NCBI GenBank assembly: GCA_964610045.1
Contig: CAZSUN010000005.1
Span: 1 to 64,000 of the forward strand
Source of the DNA: JACCYX01 sp964610045
GTDB lineage: Bacteria; Chloroflexota; Chloroflexia; Thermomicrobiales; UBA6265
Direction: 5' to 3'
Length of the DNA: 64,000 nucleotides
Below the pieces are notes generated by a model. It was not told where the DNA came from, ran no database searches, and saw only the letters and a program-made list of their open reading frames with translations. This document shows, in pieces, positions 46,560-55,144 of the stretch. The position numbers were made by a program, and so were the translations under genes. Numbering within the stretch: the first letter of the stretch is position 1; each line of letters opens with the position of its first letter.

Positions 46560-48143
46560 ATGTCTGACCGGGAGAGTGACGTAGCGGCGGTGCAGGACCG
46601 CGTGATCGTCTTCGACACGACCCTGCGTGACGGCGAGCAATCGCCGGGCGCCACGCTGACCGCCGACGAGAAGCTCGAAGTTGCCGACGCCCTTGTGGCG
46701 CTCAACGTCGACGTGATCGAGGCCGGGTTCCCGGCCGCATCGCCGGGCGACTTCGAGGCGGTCCGGGCGATTGCCGCCCGGGCGAAGGGTGTGACGGTGG
46801 CCGGGCTTGCCCGCGCCAACACCAACGACATCGAGCGAGCAGCCCAGGCGGTGCGTGGCGCGGACCAGGCGCGCATCCACACCTTCATCGCCACGTCGGA
46901 CATCCATCTCCAGTACAAACTCCGGATGACCCGCGAGCAGGTGCTGGAACGGGTGGCGGAGTCGGTAAAGCTCGCGCGGTCATTCGTCAGCGACGTCGAA
47001 TTCTCCTGCGAGGATGCGACCCGGTCAGATCACGACTACCTCGTCCAGGTGTTCGGCACGGCGATCAAGGCCGGGGCAACAACCCTGAACGTGCCCGACA
47101 CGGTTGGGTACACGACTCCTGGCGAGTTCATTCGCCTGATCGAGCACCTGCGAGCCAACGTCGAAGGCATCGAGGATTGCATCATCTCGGTGCATTGTCA
47201 TGATGACCTCGGCCTTGGCACCGCGAACACGCTGGCGGCAGTGGGCGCTGGCGCCCGCCAGGTCGAAGTGACCATGAACGGCATCGGCGAGCGGGCTGGT
47301 AACACGTCGCTCGAAGAAGTCGTGATGGCGCTGGCGACTCGCACCGAACAGTTCGGCGGCGTGCAGACCCGGGTCATCAAGAACCGCCTGGTGCCGACCA
47401 GCCGACTGGTCAGTTCGCTGACAGGCGTTGCGGTGCAGGTGAACAAGGCCATCGTCGGGGCGAACGCCTTCGCTCACGAGGCCGGCATCCACCAGGACGG
47501 CATGCTCAAGAACCGGGACACCTACGAGATCATGAATCCCGAAGATGTCGGCTGGGAAGGCACCAAGCTGGTGCTCGGCAAGCATTCCGGCCGTGCGGGA
47601 TTCCGAAACGCCCTCTCGGACCTGGGCCTGAAAGTGCCCGACGACCAGATCGATGTTGTCTACCAGCGGTTCCTGGAACTGGCCGACCGCAAAAAGAACG
47701 TGACCGGGGCGGATATCACCGCCCTGGTCTCTGACGAGCTTGCCGAGGCTGGCAGCACCCTCCACCTGGTGCGCTGGAACGCCAGTATCGGCAGCGGCGG
47801 CGCGGCGACCGCCAGCGTCGTAATCGAACGCGACGGCGAGGAGTTCGCCGGGGATGCGGACGGCAACGGCCCGGTCAACGCCCTCTTCCAGGCGATTGAT
47901 TCGGTGGTCAAGACCGAGAACGAACTCACCTACTACCATGTCGAGGCGGTGACGCCCGGCGAGGATGCCCAGGGACAGGTCCACGTCCGGATTCGTGTCG
48001 ATGGGGACATCTACACCGGTCATGGACTGGCGACGGATATCGTGGAGGCCAGCGCCCGGGCCTATCTGGCCGCACTCAGCCAGGTGGCACAGCGCCGCCC
48101 TGACACCGTGCTGATGGGTTCGTCCACGTCGCGTTGGAGCTAG
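46560..48143 (+). CDS. leuA: 2-isopropylmalate synthase
   Basis: This 527-residue protein has the TIM-barrel catalytic domain with FDTTLRDGEQSPGATLT, the metal His pair in ISVHCHDDLGLG, and the acetyl-CoA/NGIGERAGNTSLEEVVM region. A C-terminal LeuA allosteric domain (about 400-510) gives leucine feedback. GIHQDGMLKNRDTYEIM and GKHSGRAGF are typical of LeuA rather than homocitrate or citramalate synthase, though citramalate specificity cannot be fully excluded by eye. It is 25 bp after ilvC. Confidence 0.93.
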   Translation: MSDRESDVAAVQDRVIVFDTTLRDGEQSPGATLTADEKLEVADALVALNVDVIEAGFPAASPGDFEAVRAIAARAKGVTVAGLARANTNDIERAAQAVRGADQARIHTFIATSDIHLQYKLRMTREQVLERVAESVKLARSFVSDVEFSCEDATRSDHDYLVQVFGTAIKAGATTLNVPDTVGYTTPGEFIRLIEHLRANVEGIEDCIISVHCHDDLGLGTANTLAAVGAGARQVEVTMNGIGERAGNTSLEEVVMALATRTEQFGGVQTRVIKNRLVPTSRLVSSLTGVAVQVNKAIVGANAFAHEAGIHQDGMLKNRDTYEIMNPEDVGWEGTKLVLGKHSGRAGFRNALSDLGLKVPDDQIDVVYQRFLELADRKKNVTGADITALVSDELAEAGSTLHLVRWNASIGSGGAATASVVIERDGEEFAGDADGNGPVNALFQAIDSVVKTENELTYYHVEAVTPGEDAQGQVHVRIRVDGDIYTGHGLATDIVEASARAYLAALSQVAQRRPDTVLMGSSTSRWS

Positions 48144-48148
48144 CCACC

Positions 48149-48889
48149 ATGGTCACAAGCTCTCCAGCGAACCGGAAGGACGTCATCTGGCAGGCTGCCG
48201 CGACGACGGCGAACTATCATCGATCGCGCCAGGCAGTGCCGTTCGCGGAAGTTCATTTCGACATCACGCGGCGGGTGCTGGAAGCGCACGGCGTCGAGGT
48301 ACGATCGCTGCTTGATCTCGGCTGCGGCGACGGGATCGCCACGCAGGCGATGGTCGACCGCTTCCCGGTCGAGCGTGGCGTCCTGGTCGACTTCTCGGAG
48401 CCGATGCTGGACGCCGCCTGCGCGCGTTTCCATAGCGCGCCGGTCGCGATCGACATCGTTCACGGCGATCTGCTCGGCTCGGAGTGGATCGGGCAGGTGA
48501 GACCGGGGTTCGATCTCGTCATCTCCCGCTTCGCCATCCATCACCTGCCGCACGAGCGCAAGAGATCGCTCTATCGCGAAATCCTGGATCTGCTCCGGCC
48601 AGGTGGGTTCTTCATCAACATCGAGCATGTTCAGTCGCCGAACGCCCAATACCAGTACGCGTTCGAACGGGTTTTCATCGAGGGTATCAACGCACTGAGC
48701 GAATCCCGCGAGACGATCGAGGAAACCGAGCGCGCGTTCCGGGACCGGCAGGATGCCGAAACCAACATCCTCGCCCCGGTCGAGGACCAGTGTGGCTGGC
48801 TGCGCGAGATCGGCTTTGTCGATGTCGATTGCAGCTTCAAGGCGTTCGAACTGGCCGTCTTCGGCGGCCGAAAACCAGGATCATCATGA
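48149..48889 (+). CDS. Class I SAM-dependent methyltransferase inside the leu operon
   Basis: From the ATG at 48149 the protein is 246 residues. It has SAM motif I LLDLGCGDGIATQA, motif II acidic VLVDFSEPML, and post-motifs GDLLGSEW and FDLVISRFAIHHLPHERKRSLYREILDLLRPGGFF. The overall pattern is like the small-molecule Methyltransf_25/UbiE group. The product and substrate are unknown. It starts six bases after leuA ends and 60 bp before leuC, so it is co-transcribed with Leu biosynthesis. A methyltransferase is not a normal member of this pathway. Confidence 0.85.
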   Translation: MVTSSPANRKDVIWQAAATTANYHRSRQAVPFAEVHFDITRRVLEAHGVEVRSLLDLGCGDGIATQAMVDRFPVERGVLVDFSEPMLDAACARFHSAPVAIDIVHGDLLGSEWIGQVRPGFDLVISRFAIHHLPHERKRSLYREILDLLRPGGFFINIEHVQSPNAQYQYAFERVFIEGINALSESRETIEETERAFRDRQDAETNILAPVEDQCGWLREIGFVDVDCSFKAFELAVFGGRKPGSS

Positions 48890-48949
48890 TGTACGCAGTG
48901 CCGGATGAAATCCGGCGCTGCGCGTTTCACCCATCCGGAGGCTACACCC

Positions 48950-50356
48950 GTGTCTGCGCCAAGAACCCTGTCGGACAAGCTGTGGGACGACCATGTTGTG
49001 CGATCGGTCGCCGGCGAACCTGATCTCCTCTATATCGACCTGCACCTCGTCCACGAAGTGACCTCGCCGCAGGCGTTCGACGGGCTCAGGATGGCTGGTC
49101 GCCCGGTCCGGCGGCCCGACCTGACGATCGCCACGGCGGATCACAATGTGCCGACCATCGACATCGGCCTGCCGATCGCCGATCCGATCTCGGCCACCCA
49201 GGTCCGCAAGCTCTCCGAGAACTGCCGGGAGTTCGGCGTCCGCCTGCATCCGATGGGCGACCCCGGCCAGGGGATCGTCCACGTCATCGGGCCAGAGTTT
49301 GGGCTGACGCAGCCGGGCATGACGATCGTCTGCGGCGACAGCCATACGTCGACACACGGCGCATTCGGCGCGCTCGCGTTCGGGATTGGTACCAGCGAGG
49401 TCGAGCACGTCCTCGCCACGCAGACCCTGCCACAGATGAAGCCGAAGTCGATGGCGATCACGGTCGATGGCAACCTGCGCGATGGCGTCACCGCCAAGGA
49501 CATCATCCTCGCGATCATTGGCAGGATCGGCACCGGCGGCGGCCAGGGGTCGATCGTGGAGTACCGGGGTTCGGCCATTCGCGCGCTCTCGATGGAAGGG
49601 CGAATGACGATCTGCAACATGTCGATCGAGGGCGGGGCCAAGGCGGGGATGATTGCCCCCGACAACACGACCTTCAGCTACATGGAAGGGCGAGAGTTCA
49701 CGCCGAAGGGGGCGGACTGGGAGCATGCTCTCGACTACTGGCGCTCCTTGCCGACGGACGAGGGCGCCGAGTTCGACAGCGAAGTCATCATCGATGGCAC
49801 GACCCTCACGCCGTTCGTTTCCTGGGGGACCAACCCCGGCCAGGTCATCTCCATCGACAGCAGGGTGCCCGATCCGTCCGAGTTCGGCACGCCCAACGAT
49901 CGCGACGCCGCGGCCAGGGCGCTGAAGTACATGGCGCTCGAATCGGGCACCCCGATCCGCGAGATCAGGGTGGATACCGTCTTCATTGGCTCCTGCACCA
50001 ACAGCCGGATCGAGGATTTGCGTTCTGCTGCCAGGATCATCGAAGGCCGTCGTATCGCTCCCACTGTGCGCGGGATGGTGGTGCCAGGTTCGATGCGGGT
50101 GAAGGCGCAGGCCGAAGCCGAGGGGCTGGATCGCGTCTTCCGCGATGCCGGGTTTGAGTGGCGATCGGCCGGATGCTCGATGTGCCTCGGAATGAATCCC
50201 GACCAGTTGAGCCCCGGTGAGCGCTGCGCCTCGACCAGCAACCGGAACTTCGAGGGGCGGCAGGGCAAGGGCGGACGGACGCACCTGGTCTCGCCCCAGG
50301 TTGCCGCCGCGACCGCGATCGCCGGCACGTTCACGACACCCGCCGATCTCGCCTGA
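48950..50356 (+). CDS. leuC: 3-isopropylmalate dehydratase large subunit
   Basis: From the GTG at 48950, with GGAGG at good distance, the protein is 468 residues, the usual LeuC length. The iron-sulfur Cys ligands are in FIGSCTNSRIEDL and the CSMCLGMNPD motif. Substrate residues are in TLSDKLWDDHVV, LVHEVTSPQAF and GDSHTSTHGAFG. It forms isopropylmalate isomerase with LeuD. An ATG at 48905 exists but lacks family similarity before residue 16. Confidence 0.95.
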   Translation: MSAPRTLSDKLWDDHVVRSVAGEPDLLYIDLHLVHEVTSPQAFDGLRMAGRPVRRPDLTIATADHNVPTIDIGLPIADPISATQVRKLSENCREFGVRLHPMGDPGQGIVHVIGPEFGLTQPGMTIVCGDSHTSTHGAFGALAFGIGTSEVEHVLATQTLPQMKPKSMAITVDGNLRDGVTAKDIILAIIGRIGTGGGQGSIVEYRGSAIRALSMEGRMTICNMSIEGGAKAGMIAPDNTTFSYMEGREFTPKGADWEHALDYWRSLPTDEGAEFDSEVIIDGTTLTPFVSWGTNPGQVISIDSRVPDPSEFGTPNDRDAAARALKYMALESGTPIREIRVDTVFIGSCTNSRIEDLRSAARIIEGRRIAPTVRGMVVPGSMRVKAQAEAEGLDRVFRDAGFEWRSAGCSMCLGMNPDQLSPGERCASTSNRNFEGRQGKGGRTHLVSPQVAAATAIAGTFTTPADLA

Positions 50357-50370
50357 AATTACGACCTTCG

Positions 50371-50440
50371 TAGGGGAGGACCAGCGGCGCACAATCAACC
50401 ACCATGTCCGTATGGTCGCTGCGCCGCGTGTGTCCTCCCG
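50371..50440. repeat. GGGGAGG-type inverted repeat between leuC and leuD, copy 3
   Basis: TAGGGGAGGACCAGCGGCGCA on the left mirrors TGCGCCGCGTGTGTCCTCCC on the right; arms GGGAGGAC/GTCCTCCC and GCGGCGCA/TGCGCCGC are exact apart from the spacer. The 66-nt hairpin (50374-50439) would form in the operon mRNA, 15 bp after leuC and 32 bp before leuD. It may affect leuC/leuD ratios. Confidence 0.75.
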
Positions 50441-50471
50441 CAATCGTGTTCACCTTCAACCTGGAGCGTCA

Positions 50472-51101
50472 ATGGAACCAGTCAAGCGCATCGAAGGACG
50501 CATCGTCCCGCTCGAACGAAGTGACGTCGATACCGACCAAATCATCCCGGCGGTCTATCTCAAGCGGGTCGAACGCACCGGATTCGGGGAGGGACTCTTT
50601 GCCGCCTGGCGCGAGTCCGATCCCAACTTCGTGCTCAACCGGCCGGAGTTCGAAGGCGGGTCGGTGCTGATTGCCGGGCCCAACTTCGGCACCGGGTCGT
50701 CGCGGGAGCACGCGGTCTGGGCATTGATGGATTACGGCTTCAAGGCGGTCATCTCGCCGAAATTCGGCGACATCTTCCGCAACAACGCCACCAAGGCCGG
50801 CCTGGTGCCGGTGGTGGTGCCGGATGACTTCGGGGCTGAGTTGATGGAGGCTGCGGCCGAACATCCCTTTCTCGAAGTGATCGTCGATGTCGAGAATCGG
50901 ACGGTGTCAGCCCCGGCAGTCGGTTTGACGACGACGTTCCCGATGGACGACTTCACCCAACACCGGCTGGTCAACGGGCTCGATGACATCGGCCTTACCC
51001 TGACCCACGCCTCGGACATCGATGCATTCGAGGCGCAGCGTCCGTCGTGGAAGCCGCACGTCAACAACCCGGCACCGTTTACTGTCCCATCGTCATCCTG
51101 A
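50472..51101 (+). CDS. leuD: 3-isopropylmalate dehydratase small subunit
   Basis: From the ATG at 50472 (GGAG upstream) the protein is 209 residues. It opens with RIVPLERSDVDTDQIIPAVYLKR and has the swivelling-domain signature GPNFGTGSSREHAVWAL, FGDIFRNNATKAGLVPV. It completes isopropylmalate isomerase with LeuC. The last codons and stop (TCGTCATCCTGA) derive from a TCATCCTGAGCGAAGCGAA repeat that runs past the gene, so the tail may not be ancestral. Confidence 0.95.
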   Translation: MEPVKRIEGRIVPLERSDVDTDQIIPAVYLKRVERTGFGEGLFAAWRESDPNFVLNRPEFEGGSVLIAGPNFGTGSSREHAVWALMDYGFKAVISPKFGDIFRNNATKAGLVPVVVPDDFGAELMEAAAEHPFLEVIVDVENRTVSAPAVGLTTTFPMDDFTQHRLVNGLDDIGLTLTHASDIDAFEAQRPSWKPHVNNPAPFTVPSSS

Positions 51102-51120
51102 GCGAAGCGAAACATGACGG
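51089..51120. repeat. TCATCCTGAGCGAAGCGAA-type repeat overlapping the leuD 3' end
   Basis: A variant of the TGTCATTCCGAG family (GTCATCCTGAGCGAAGCGAAACATGACGG) begins inside leuD and contributes its stop codon TGA at 51099-51101. The rest lies in the leuD-leuB gap. Confidence 0.6.
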
Positions 51121-51211
51121 TGTGTTGGAATGGGATAATTCCGGGCTGACACCGTGTTGGCCTCGACCGATTGCAAAAACTGACGAATTCACATGGGAGA
51201 TCCACCACCAC

Positions 51212-52312
51212 ATGACCTCGTCCTCCAGCACCACCTACCGCATCGCCCAGTTCGCCGGTGACGGCGTCGGTCCAGACATCGCGGTCGAAGCCCGCAAGGT
51301 ACTCGACGCGATTTCGGCCCGGTTCGGTCACACATTCACCTACGACGAGATGCTCGTCGGCGGCATCGCCATCGACGAGTACGGAGTCGGCGTGCGGGAT
51401 GAGGATGTCGAGGTCGCCCGGGTGGCGGACGGCGTCCTGCTCGGCGCAGTCGGCGGCCCGAAATGGGACGATCCGAACGCCACGGTACGGCCGGAGCAGG
51501 GCCTGCTGAAATTGCGGAAGTCGCTTGGCCTGTTCGCCAACCTGCGCCCGGTGGCGGTGATGGAGCAGTTGGTCGATTCGACGCCGCTCAAGCCCGAGTA
51601 CATCCGAGGTGTCGACCTGATCGTCGTGCGCGAGCTGACCGGCGGCCTGTACTTCGGCGAGCCGTCGAAGCAGTGGACCGACGACCAGGGCCGGGTCGCG
51701 GTCGACACCATGCAGTACCGCGACTTCGAAATCGAGCGGGTGGTACGCCTTGCGTTCGACCTCGCGCGTACCCGGCGAAAGAAGCTGACGAGCGTCGACA
51801 AGGCCAACGTGCTCTCCACCTCACGCCTCTGGCGGACGATCGTGACCGAGATCGCGCCGGAGTACCCGGATGTGGAACTCGACCACATGTTGGTTGATGT
51901 CACGACCATGCGCCTGCTCAAACAGCCGTCCGAGTTCGACGTCATCGTGACGGAGAACACCTTCGGCGACATCATCACCGACGAAGCATCGGTTCTTGGC
52001 GGATCGCTTGGGCTGATGCCGTCGGCGAGCGTTGGCGTGCCAGGCGGGCATGGGCGCCGGATCGGCATGTACGAGCCGATCCACGGGAGCGCCCCGCGCC
52101 ACGCCGGGACCGGACGCGCCAACCCGACCGGGATGATCCTGTCGGCGGCGCTGATGCTGCGGATGTCACTGGGGCTCGAGGCCGAGGCCGAGGCCATCGA
52201 AAAGGCAGTGAACGACACGATCACCGCCGGGGTGATGACACAGGACATCGGCGGTACGGCCACGACTTCGTCGTTCGGCGATGCGGTTGCGGCGGCGGTC
52301 GCCAACGGCTAA
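51212..52312 (+). CDS. leuB: 3-isopropylmalate dehydrogenase
   Basis: This 366-residue protein from the ATG at 51212 begins IAQFAGDGVGPDIAVEA. The LLGAVGGPKWDD segment, substrate-binding RPEQGLLKLRKSLGLFANLRPV and TGGLYFGEPS are LeuB-like. The metal/substrate residues lie in VELDHMLVDVTTMRL and FGDIITDEASVLGGSLGLMPSA, and the NAD-binding MYEPIHGSAPRHAGTGRANPTGMI is typical. It oxidises and decarboxylates 3-isopropylmalate. It is the last gene of the operon. Confidence 0.94.
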   Translation: MTSSSSTTYRIAQFAGDGVGPDIAVEARKVLDAISARFGHTFTYDEMLVGGIAIDEYGVGVRDEDVEVARVADGVLLGAVGGPKWDDPNATVRPEQGLLKLRKSLGLFANLRPVAVMEQLVDSTPLKPEYIRGVDLIVVRELTGGLYFGEPSKQWTDDQGRVAVDTMQYRDFEIERVVRLAFDLARTRRKKLTSVDKANVLSTSRLWRTIVTEIAPEYPDVELDHMLVDVTTMRLLKQPSEFDVIVTENTFGDIITDEASVLGGSLGLMPSASVGVPGGHGRRIGMYEPIHGSAPRHAGTGRANPTGMILSAALMLRMSLGLEAEAEAIEKAVNDTITAGVMTQDIGGTATTSSFGDAVAAAVANG

Positions 52313-52364
52313 CTGCAGCGACGCCCACGAGCCGTGTCCGACATTGGAGACGTATTCCAGAGAT

Positions 52365-52445
52365 TGTCATTCCGAGGCAAAGCCGAGGAATCTTGCGACC
52401 ATTGCGCTGGTCCGGAACAGATTCATCGCTACGCTCGGAATGACA
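52365..52445. repeat. 81-bp TGTCATTCCGAG / CTCGGAATGACA inverted repeat
   Basis: This is the most complete copy: perfect 12-bp ends TGTCATTCCGAG (52365-52376) and CTCGGAATGACA (52434-52445) with GAGGAATCTTGCGACC inside. It lies 53 bp after leuB and could act as the 3' end of the operon mRNA. Half copies occur at 20612-20640, 26716 onward and 58146-58193. Confidence 0.8.
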
Positions 52446-52480
52446 GGAATCCGAGGGTGTGTCAGCCCAAGCCTCCGCGA

Positions 52481-52517
52481 GCCGACAGACCCTCGTTCCT
52501 CGAGCCGTCGGCCCCTA
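52481..52517. repeat. Decayed copy of the 54-bp GGGCCGAC repeat
   Basis: GCCGACAGACCCTCG and CGAGCCGTCGGCCCCTAC resemble the ends of the repeat at 24-77. The terminal CTA forms the stop codon (TAG) of the minus-strand FAD oxidase. Confidence 0.45.
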
Positions 52518-53987
52518 CCTGGCGCGGGGAATGTCGGGCAATTCGATTGATTGGCGGTGGTTGAAGATGTTGCCGGGGTCCCAACGCGCCTTCACGCCCT
52601 GTAACCGGGGATAGCTGTCCTTGTAGTAGAGCAGTTGCCAGTTCCCGAGATCGACATCCGGATAGTTGACGTAACAACCATCCATCGTATCATCCGGGAG
52701 CGGTCCACTTTCCCCGTACATCTCGTGATAGAGCCGCCGGATCCAGTCCAGGTTGATCCGATCGTCGTTGGAGCTGGTCCAGTATGTCTGGTATTGCAGC
52801 TTCATGATCGAGGAGCGCTGGGGTATCGCGGTGGCGCCGGGAGCGACCGCATTCACCTGGCAACCGTACGAGTCGACCTGGAGCAATGCCTGGGGATTCG
52901 GGTGTGCAGCGAACTTCAGGTGTTTGTAGAGGGTCTCGATCTGACCATCCGGGAACGGTTGCAGCATGTAGGCAGACTTGTACTTGCCGCGCTGATTCGG
53001 ACCGGTGCCGTTGAGGGTTTGGGTCGCGTACAACCATGGCAACTGCCGCACGGCGGTCGATGACGCAACGGTGTGGTAGTGCCCAACGGCGGTTCTGCTT
53101 GCGACCGGAACCGGCAAACCCGCGGTCATTTCGGAGGCGAAGGCCGAGAGCAGGGAAGGTTGCGGACCGACATACTGCGCGACAATCACGACCTGGCCCG
53201 CCGCCTCCTGGGCCAGGTGGAGCAGGGCGAACAGGCCTGCGTACGGGCTCCCGGGCTCGCTGTTGGCGGCGAAGAAGCCTCCGTAGTTGGCAACGATACG
53301 AGAGAACGCCGCCTGATCGAGACCGGTCCAGTCCCAGGCCAGAGTCAGCAAGTGGGCTACCTGCGGCGCTGGCGGCAACTCGCGGAACCAGAACCGCGTC
53401 ACGATGCCGAAGTTCCCGCCACCGCCACCCAGATGTGCCCAGAACAATGCCTGCACATCCGGATCCGGGTCATCGGCGCTGGCGTGGACGGAGGAGACCG
53501 CACCATCCGGATCGACCACGATCACATCGACGGCGCTCAGCCAGTCGCTCGACAGCCCGTGCAACCGTGAAAGCAGGCCGTAACCGCCACCGGTGAGGTG
53601 TCCACCCGCGCCCACCGAGGCGCAGGAGCCGCCGGGCAGGGTCACCCCGTGTTCGACGTAGAGGCGGCGGTACGCATTCCAGAGGGTGGCACCGCCATCA
53701 ATGAAGTACCAGCCAGTGTCCGGGTCGCGGCCACAATCATCCAGCGACGAAAGATCGATGATGACGCCACCATCGTTGCCGGACACGAAATCCTCGTAGC
53801 AGTGTCCACCGGCGCGAACGGTGATTCGGAGGTCATCTGCCAGGGCTCGGGTTACCGCCGTGACAACGTCACCCGGCGTGTTGCAGGCAACAACACGAGT
53901 AGGCGAGCCTACCCAGCGGAGATTGAAGCCGCGAACGAGAGTGGAGTAGCGACGGTCGTCTGGCAGGATGACGGAATGTGGAGGCAT
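52515..53987 (-). CDS. FAD-linked oxidase, berberine-bridge-enzyme family
   Basis: This 490-residue PCMH/VAO-type flavoprotein has the N-terminal FAD domain with the His attachment site in VRAGGHCYEDFV and the Cys site in LPGGSCASVGAGGHLTGGGYG, implying bicovalent FAD. The C-terminal BBE segment (NYPDVDLGNW, YYKDSYPRLQGVKARWDPGNIF) is intact. Such enzymes oxidise sugars, polyphenols or secondary metabolites. It has no signal peptide and no pathway neighbour. The ATG at 53987 follows GGAG. The substrate is unknown. Confidence 0.9.
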   Translation of the reverse strand: MPPHSVILPDDRRYSTLVRGFNLRWVGSPTRVVACNTPGDVVTAVTRALADDLRITVRAGGHCYEDFVSGNDGGVIIDLSSLDDCGRDPDTGWYFIDGGATLWNAYRRLYVEHGVTLPGGSCASVGAGGHLTGGGYGLLSRLHGLSSDWLSAVDVIVVDPDGAVSSVHASADDPDPDVQALFWAHLGGGGGNFGIVTRFWFRELPPAPQVAHLLTLAWDWTGLDQAAFSRIVANYGGFFAANSEPGSPYAGLFALLHLAQEAAGQVVIVAQYVGPQPSLLSAFASEMTAGLPVPVASRTAVGHYHTVASSTAVRQLPWLYATQTLNGTGPNQRGKYKSAYMLQPFPDGQIETLYKHLKFAAHPNPQALLQVDSYGCQVNAVAPGATAIPQRSSIMKLQYQTYWTSSNDDRINLDWIRRLYHEMYGESGPLPDDTMDGCYVNYPDVDLGNWQLLYYKDSYPRLQGVKARWDPGNIFNHRQSIELPDIPRAR

Positions 53988-54109
53988 GGATCACTCCGGA
54001 GGCTAGATGAGGATCGAAGCCGGGGTCCTGCCTCCATCGTGCACGCTGGCGTATGCATCCGCAATCCACCGTCCGGATGCCCCTTCATGATTGAGGTGGG
54101 ACAGTGATC

Positions 54110-55144
54110 CTATTCGGGAGTTTGTGACAGCAACGCTTCGATGGTGTCATGGAGGGCGACCAGGTCCTCGCGGCTCGCGGTGACCTGATCCGCCGGAAGG
54201 ACTGCCAGTGTGCGGGCCAGCAGGTTGACGTCCTTGTCGAGGCGTTCCGGCCTGAAAGTCCCGGAGTCCAGCGTGGAGGCGAGGTGCTTCAACTCCCGGC
54301 GTTCCCGCTCGCTTCCCGTCGCGGCGGCACGGGTTGCCCCGAGAAGGGCGGCTGTCTGGAGCCTGACCTGCACCTGGTCGGTCCCGAGCACGAACGCGGC
54401 GAGTTCCGCCAGCGCCTCGCGAGCGGAATCGATGCTGTCGTCCTCAACATCAGGTGCTTCCCGCCAGGCACGTCCGAGGCGCATGGCTACCTGGGCGGAG
54501 AGGTTGCCAGCGACAATGCGATCCCGCAACACTTCCTGCTTGATCTCCGGCAGCCCCTGGAGGGCACGGCTTTGTTTCTCACTGAGGCGGCCAGTGCGGA
54601 TGTCTTCCTGCGCCTCGTCACCGAGTTTGCCCGTGCCGAGCAGCTGAAACAGCCGGCTCCGCTTGATGCCGACGGCATCGGCGATCTCTTCCCAGGGAGG
54701 ATCACCCAGTTGGCTGCGAAGGGCGCGCAGGGCAGCGGCACGGTCGACCGCGTTGAGGTCCTCGCGCTGGACGTTCTCCATGAGTTGTTGCGCGAGACGA
54801 CGTTCGATCGGCACCTCGCGTACGATGGCTGGCATGGTGGAGAGTCCGGCAATGCGGGCAGCTCGCCAGCGGCGTTCACCGTGCAGGATGACGTACCGGT
54901 CGTTCTCCGCATCGAAGCGGACGGCGATCGGCTGCAGGATACCGTCGAGGCGAACGCTTGCCGCCAGTTCCTCCAACCTGTCTGGATCGAAACTCCGGCG
55001 CGGCTGGGCAGGATCAGGATGAATACGGGCGAGGTCGATGAGGCGAGCACCGGCGAGATCGTGCGTACCAGCAGCCTGTGGCCTGGTATCGGCAAAGAGC
55101 GAATCGACGGTGAACCGGCGTCGAGTGCGTCCATCCGAAGTCAT
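54110..55144 (-). CDS. parB: ParB/Spo0J-family chromosome partition protein
   Basis: This 344-residue protein has a ParB N-terminal domain (LIDLARIHPDPAQPRRSFD, GILQPIAVR, and the CTP-binding GERRWRAARIAG and ENVQREDLN), then a central KorB/HTH domain (ADAVGIKRSRLFQLLGTG). The C-terminal dimerisation region is divergent. ParB loads at parS and slides as a CTP-dependent clamp. It overlaps parA by 4 nt. I found no parS site by eye near the genes. Confidence 0.92.
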   Translation of the reverse strand: MTSDGRTRRRFTVDSLFADTRPQAAGTHDLAGARLIDLARIHPDPAQPRRSFDPDRLEELAASVRLDGILQPIAVRFDAENDRYVILHGERRWRAARIAGLSTMPAIVREVPIERRLAQQLMENVQREDLNAVDRAAALRALRSQLGDPPWEEIADAVGIKRSRLFQLLGTGKLGDEAQEDIRTGRLSEKQSRALQGLPEIKQEVLRDRIVAGNLSAQVAMRLGRAWREAPDVEDDSIDSAREALAELAAFVLGTDQVQVRLQTAALLGATRAAATGSERERRELKHLASTLDSGTFRPERLDKDVNLLARTLAVLPADQVTASREDLVALHDTIEALLSQTPE

